DNA of 35,123 nt, from contig SAAJ01000030.1 of NCBI GenBank assembly GCA_009929485.1, positions 1 through 35,123 on the forward strand, given 5' to 3'. A model generated the notes under the pieces. That model worked only from the letters and a program-made list of their open reading frames with translations, was not told where the DNA came from and searched no databases. Source of the DNA: Negativicutes bacterium (GTDB taxonomy: Bacteria > Bacillota > Negativicutes > Anaeromusales > Anaeromusaceae). Below, piece by piece: positions 29,101 to 35,123 of this stretch (position 1 is its first letter; each line of letters opens with the position of its first letter). Position numbers and translations under genes: made by a program.

Positions 29101-31249
29101 CACTTGTTTCAATCCACGCGCCCGCAGGGGGCGCGACTTTAGGATTGACGACCGTGATTATAAGATGCTGGTTTCAATCCACGCGCCCGCAGGGGGCGCG
29201 ACATCGTGGCTGCTGCAAGAAAATAAGTGATTTATGTTTCAATCCACGCGCCCGCAGGGGGCGCGACGATGACGAGACATTCAAAAAGTTCGGAGGTGAT
29301 GTTTCAATCCACGCGCCCGCAGGGGGCGCGACGTCGAAATTCTCTAAGAATAAAAAACACGCAATGTTTCAATCCACGCGCCCGCAGGGGGCGCGACGAA
29401 CTTGATTCCGGACACAAAAAAAGCGACCGAAGTTTCAATCCACGCGCCCGCAGGGGGCGCGACGACATTGAAGACCTGCGCGAAGGCTGCGACAGTGTTT
29501 CAATCCACGCGCCCGCAGGGGGCGCGACGTGGCGCGTGCAGAGCTGCTGGCCGACCAGTTGTTTCAATCCACGCGCCCGCAGGGGGCGCGACACGCTTAT
29601 GGCGTATACACTCCTATGATTAAAGTTTCAATCCACGCGCCCGCAGGGGGCGCGACGTGGTAGCGAACAAGGAAGTCCTTTCCTTGCTGGTTTCAATCCA
29701 CGCGCCCGCAGGGGGCGCGACACCTGGGCACATGTCGCTGCAACTGGCGGACGTGTTTCAATCCACGCGCCCGCAGGGGGCGCGACCACGGTGCTGCTGG
29801 GTGAAAACATGATACCGCATGTTTCAATCCACGCGCCCGCAGGGGGCGCGACGCTGGACGCGATCGGCAAGGGTTTTGCCGTCAGCGTTTCAATCCACGC
29901 GCCCGCAGGGGGCGCGACGCCAATGCGGTGCAGCTTTTCGAGGTGCAGCCGGTTTCAATCCACGCGCCCGCAGGGGGCGCGACCGGAGGTGAAACCATGT
30001 TAGGAGGGCTGACAAGTGTTTCAATCCACGCGCCCGCAGGGGGCGCGACGCGCCTTGCCCGGCAGGCTTTCTGCCTGGTGGGTTTCAATCCACGCGCCCG
30101 CAGGGGGCGCGACGCCAAGGCTGGAGAATTGGAACTGCCGCCGGACGTTTCAATCCACGCGCCCGCAGGGGGCGCGACGACGGGCTGCCGGTCGACATTG
30201 AAGACCTACGCGTTTCAATCCACGCGCCCGCAGGGGGCGCGACGCTGGTGTCATCGACAAAAAAGCGTTTTGAAGACGTTTCAATCCACGCGCCCGCAGG
30301 GGGCGCGACGCGCCTTGCCCGGCAGGCTTTCTGCCTGGTGGGTTTCAATCCACGCGCCCGCAGGGGGCGCGACGCGGCAGTGGCAAGGGAAGCAAGAAGG
30401 GCGGCAAGTTTCAATCCACGCGCCCGCAGGGGGCGCGACAATGGAAACGATGCAGTTTGCAAAGCCTTTTGGTGTTTCAATCCACGCGCCCGCAGGGGGC
30501 GCGACTGCGAGAATGGCGCGAAATTGCCGTCCGAAAAGTTTCAATCCACGCGCCCGCAGGGGGCGCGACCAGGGCGCATATCTGCATGGTGGCAGCAGAC
30601 GGTTTCAATCCACGCGCCCGCAGGGGGCGCGACGACGGTACGACGCTTTTTGTCGGCAAGGGCGAGTTTCAATCCACGCGCCCGCAGGGGGCGCGACGCG
30701 GTTGGCTGCTGTAGACAGCCGCTCAAAGTCGTTTCAATCCACGCGCCCGCAGGGGGCGCGACACCGACTATAGTGGCCAATACGAAGCCACCCATGTTTC
30801 AATCCACGCGCCCGCAGGGGGCGCGACGTGCAGATACTTTTTGTCATGATATAAGACAATGTTTCAATCCACGCGCCCGCAGGGGGCGCGACTGGCAGCT
30901 GCGAGGGAGAAGGAGGCTAGGTTGTGTTTCAATCCACGCGCCCGCAGGGGGCGCGACTTCACCTTCCGACTTGTACCGGCAGGCCGGACAGTTTCAATCC
31001 ACGCGCCCGCAGGGGGCGCGACATGATGTCTCCTGACGGTTGCAACATTCCGGTTGTTTCAATCCACGCGCCCGCAGGGGGCGCGACACAAACGTTATCG
31101 CCTACACCAACGCCGATAATGTTTCAATCCACGCGCCCGCAGGGGGCGCGACGGGTGATGATTGGATAGTACATTGCATGACAGATGTTTCAATCCACGC
31201 GCCCGCAGGGGGCGCGACGGCTGATTGTGAAGTACATCGACCCGAACTA

Positions 31250-31417
<168 letters not shown>

Positions 31418-34400
31418 CTACCGATTTCGCCATACTTCAAATTATCTTGTTTCAATCCACGCGCCCGCAGGGGGCGCGACATGGAGATACAGATTTATTG
31501 CCAAGAGTACAATGTTTCAATCCACGCGCCCGCAGGGGGCGCGACCAAAACATTTCCTTGTTGTAGGTTTCACATCAAGTTTCAATCCACGCGCCCGCAG
31601 GGGGCGCGACGATGGAACAGCGTCCAGCGGTTTTGCTTTGGAGTTTCAATCCACGCGCCCGCAGGGGGCGCGACGCCCTATCGCTAATGCTGGTATATCA
31701 CAGGTAGGTTTCAATCCACGCGCCCGCAGGGGGCGCGACGGTGCGCCGCTGGAAGTTATTAAGCAGTATGTAGTTTCAATCCACGCGCCCGCAGGGGGCG
31801 CGACACATGGTGGAGGTGAGGGCGTGGCTGATTTAGTGTTTCAATCCACGCGCCCGCAGGGGGCGCGACATAAACTATTGCGACCTTCGTGAGTGCTTCT
31901 TTGTTTCAATCCACGCGCCCGCAGGGGGCGCGACCACTGAATAACTTGTCTGTTTACTTGCCTATTGTGTTTCAATCCACGCGCCCGCAGGGGGCGCGAC
32001 CTTTGGGTGGTTTGGTAAAAAACCAATGTTGCGTTTCAATCCACGCGCCCGCAGGGGGCGCGACCAACACTCCTTTGAATAAATAATTGCAGACAGAGTT
32101 TCAATCCACGCGCCCGCAGGGGGCGCGACTCAACAACAGGAGTGTCAACAAACACATTGTTTGTTTCAATCCACGCGCCCGCAGGGGGCGCGACGCGCAG
32201 TACGGCGATGCGATACAAGCAAGCGAGGTTTCAATCCACGCGCCCGCAGGGGGCGCGACGGGCGTTTCGACAATGATTTGGGCAGCGGCGATGTTTCAAT
32301 CCACGCGCCCGCAGGGGGCGCGACCGTAAGCCCTTAACGCTTCGGGTAACGTTTGGGGTTTCAATCCACGCGCCCGCAGGGGGCGCGACGGTCATTTGAC
32401 ATAGCACTATTCCAACTAGAGGTTTCAATCCACGCGCCCGCAGGGGGCGCGACACACTCATGAGTTGATTCGGGCTGATTCGGCGGTTTCAATCCACGCG
32501 CCCGCAGGGGGCGCGACAGGGCCGCTTTAGCTGCCGAACAAAACCCCTTAGTTTCAATCCACGCGCCCGCAGGGGGCGCGACACAAACGTTATCGCCTAC
32601 ACCAACGCCGATAATGTTTCAATCCACGCGCCCGCAGGGGGCGCGACTTGATTTCAAGCCTTCATACACACAAACCAAAAGTTTCAATCCACGCGCCCGC
32701 AGGGGGCGCGACTTTGCTGGCCTCCTTATGGTTATTTCCATTTTGGTTTCAATCCACGCGCCCGCAGGGGGCGCGACACAACGATGGATGGTATTGCGCT
32801 GACCGCTGGAGTTTCAATCCACGCGCCCGCAGGGGGCGCGACCTTCATTCTGGCCTTGATTGCTTCAATCATCCAGTTTCAATCCACGCGCCCGCAGGGG
32901 GCGCGACGAAAGGGCGCATAGTTAAAATCTACACATCTCCGGTTTCAATCCACGCGCCCGCAGGGGGCGCGACGCCGTATTTATCATGGGCATCATATTT
33001 CCAATGGTTTCAATCCACGCGCCCGCAGGGGGCGCGACACATGGTGGAGGTGAGGGCGTGGCTGATTTAGTGTTTCAATCCACGCGCCCGCAGGGGGCGC
33101 GACCGGCAATCATCGTCCCAAAGTATGCCGTTCACAGTTTCAATCCACGCGCCCGCAGGGGGCGCGACTCAACACCGAGCATATCAATCAAGTGCAGCTT
33201 GTTTCAATCCACGCGCCCGCAGGGGGCGCGACCTTACTGCAATTGTGGCATTGAAACCATCTATGTTTCAATCCACGCGCCCGCAGGGGGCGCGACACCA
33301 ACGTTATCGCCTACACCAACGCCGATAACGTTTCAATCCACGCGCCCGCAGGGGGCGCGACTTATCGTGATTTTCCTCAAACGTCACCTCTCGCGTTTCA
33401 ATCCACGCGCCCGCAGGGGGCGCGACTTACGTAGATTATCAGGATTCGACGAGTTACCGTTTCAATCCACGCGCCCGCAGGGGGCGCGACGCTAATGCAG
33501 CCGCAGCTACTTGCTTTGTATCTGTTTCAATCCACGCGCCCGCAGGGGGCGCGACGATATACTCGCTTTCAATCTTGATTAAGCCAGAGGTTTCAATCCA
33601 CGCGCCCGCAGGGGGCGCGACTTGGCCGCCATAGCGTCCCATGAAGAACCGCCGCGTTTCAATCCACGCGCCCGCAGGGGGCGCGACGGCCAGCGGTATG
33701 AAGCAGTTTGGGCGAGATGTGTTTCAATCCACGCGCCCGCAGGGGGCGCGACGCAAGCTTCGCCCGTTCCTCGTCTGTCACGTATAGTTTCAATCCACGC
33801 GCCCGCAGGGGGCGCGACCGGCAGGCATTGCCGCCGAGATTGCAGACGGACGTTTCAATCCACGCGCCCGCAGGGGGCGCGACATTCTTGCCGCTGGCGC
33901 TCTTGCCATGCCGCTGGGTTTCAATCCACGCGCCCGCAGGGGGCGCGACTTCTCGCAGGATTTGCGCCTGCTTGGTCAGATTGTTTCAATCCACGCGCCC
34001 GCAGGGGGCGCGACCAGAAGCGTTGCCGTACATTCCGCGCACAATGCGTTTCAATCCACGCGCCCGCAGGGGGCGCGACCCCTCTTTAAAGCAATTAAAG
34101 AACTTGTAATATGTTTCAATCCACGCGCCCGCAGGGGGCGCGACGATATACTCGCTTTCAATCTTAATTAAGCCAGAGGTTTCAATCCACGCGCCCGCAG
34201 GGGGCGCGACACATCCTTGTAACTACTCTACTAGCTACAGCGTGTTTCAATCCACGCGCCCGCAGGGGGCGCGACTCGATAAACAGCGTTATTAAAAGCA
34301 TGTCAGTGTTTCAATCCACGCGCCCGCAGGGGGCGCGACGCCCTTCGTCTAAGCCGCTAATAGCGTTCTTTACGTTTCAATCCACGCGCCCGCAGGGGGC

Positions 34401-35058
34401 GCGACCCAGCGTTGATCTGGTCGCGCAGTGCTTTAAGGTTTCAATCCACGCGCCCGCAGGGGGCGCGACGGCTTTTTCAAAAAGGACAGCGGTGTCGCTT
34501 TTGTTTCAATCCACGCGCCCGCAGGGGGCGCGACCGTCTGGAAACTTAGCTCCATCAAAAACACTGAGTTTCAATCCACGCGCCCGCAGGGGGCGCGACT
34601 CCACTCTGTTGTTGCTTTGTACTCCATCCAGATGTTTCAATCCACGCGCCCGCAGGGGGCGCGACACCAGCGTGTGTTTCTCGGCCTTCGGGAACTGTTG
34701 TTTCAATCCACGCGCCCGCAGGGGGCGCGACTCAATAATCAGCTTGTTGATTCCGTCCTGCACATGTTTCAATCCACGCGCCCGCAGGGGGCGCGACCTG
34801 CAATGGCAAATTCTACCGGAGAGCAAACGAGTTTCAATCCACGCGCCCGCAGGGGGCGCGACCCAGGGCTTTGCGAAGTTGTCTCTGTATACCCTGGTTT
34901 CAATCCACGCGCCCGCAGGGGGCGCGACATGTCGGTGATCTGTGCCTCTGTCGTTTCCGATGTTTCAATCCACGCGCCCGCAGGGGGCGCGACATTTGGT
35001 GCGAAGAGGGCAGCGAACTGAAGTATGTTTCAATCCACGCGCCCGCAGGGGGCGCGAC

Positions 35059-35123
35059 AGTGGTCTCTATAACCCAAGAAAATCAAGGCTTCTAGAAACG
35101 CTTTTTGCGAACCTATTTTTTAC
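35059..35123 (-). promoter_or_regulatory. CRISPR leader, partial
   Basis: After the last repeat the 65-base spacing stops and unique A/T-rich sequence runs to the window edge. Read on the minus strand it contains GGTTCGCAAAAAGCG and ends ATAGAGACCACT at the first repeat. Its place at the end defined by the repeat orientation makes it the leader, where integration occurs. The promoter and the rest of the leader would lie beyond 35123. Confidence 0.8.

Noticed and set aside
30374-30407. Spacer similar to 24336-24368 (shared GGCAAGGGAAGC)
   Set aside because: Only 12 bases shared, in Ala/Arg-rich coding sequence; too short to claim a common source.

Overview
The window has two very different parts. 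Bases 1 to about 13,950 are ordinary bacterial chromosome with compact genes, clear Shine-Dalgarno sites, intrinsic terminators and roughly even base composition. Bases 13,951 to 35,058, about 60 percent of the window, are one uninterrupted CRISPR array. Gene content, AGGAGG-type ribosome sites and protein style suggest an anaerobic Firmicute, possibly of the Negativicutes (Sporomusa/Anaeromusa-like). That placement is a guess, because no rRNA or marker gene is present.

Left part, in order. A minus-strand operon encodes a polar amino acid ABC permease, its ATPase and an IclR-family regulator. Divergent from it, on the plus strand, lie a PII signalling protein (glnK) and an ammonium transporter (amtB), with a strong intrinsic terminator between the two. 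A LysR regulator and a 50-residue membrane peptide follow. A DEAD-box RNA helicase (minus) is divergent from a YczE-type membrane protein and an N-acyl-D-amino-acid deacylase relative (plus). Next on the minus strand are a Cache-GGDEF diguanylate cyclase with a small exported protein, a 33-residue lysine-rich peptide and a Fic-family AMP-transferase-like protein. The Fic gene lies between two imperfect 56-57 bp direct repeats and has elaborate palindromic operator-like sequences at its promoter. Nitrogen and amino-acid handling (ABC uptake, PII/Amt, D-amino acid deacylation) is a recurring theme.

Right part. The array has 32-bp repeats of the type I-C family and 32-35 bp spacers. By hand I count 325 repeats and 324 spacers. 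The repeat end ATTGAAAC, read on the minus strand, places the leader at the right edge (35,059 onward, cut by the window). The array is therefore transcribed leftward, the newest spacers are at the right and the oldest near 13,951. No cas gene is visible; a type I-C cas operon would be expected beyond 35,123.

The most interesting signal is the acquisition history in the array. The repeats change in blocks between two alleles (G x1, C x20, G x4, C x12, G x288, left to right). Many spacers are duplicated, re-acquired with the PAM-side end fixed, or match one another with a few differences. One pair differs only at synonymous positions of the same encoded peptide, and other pairs overlap within the same gene. 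This looks like a long record of repeated sampling of related, evolving phages.
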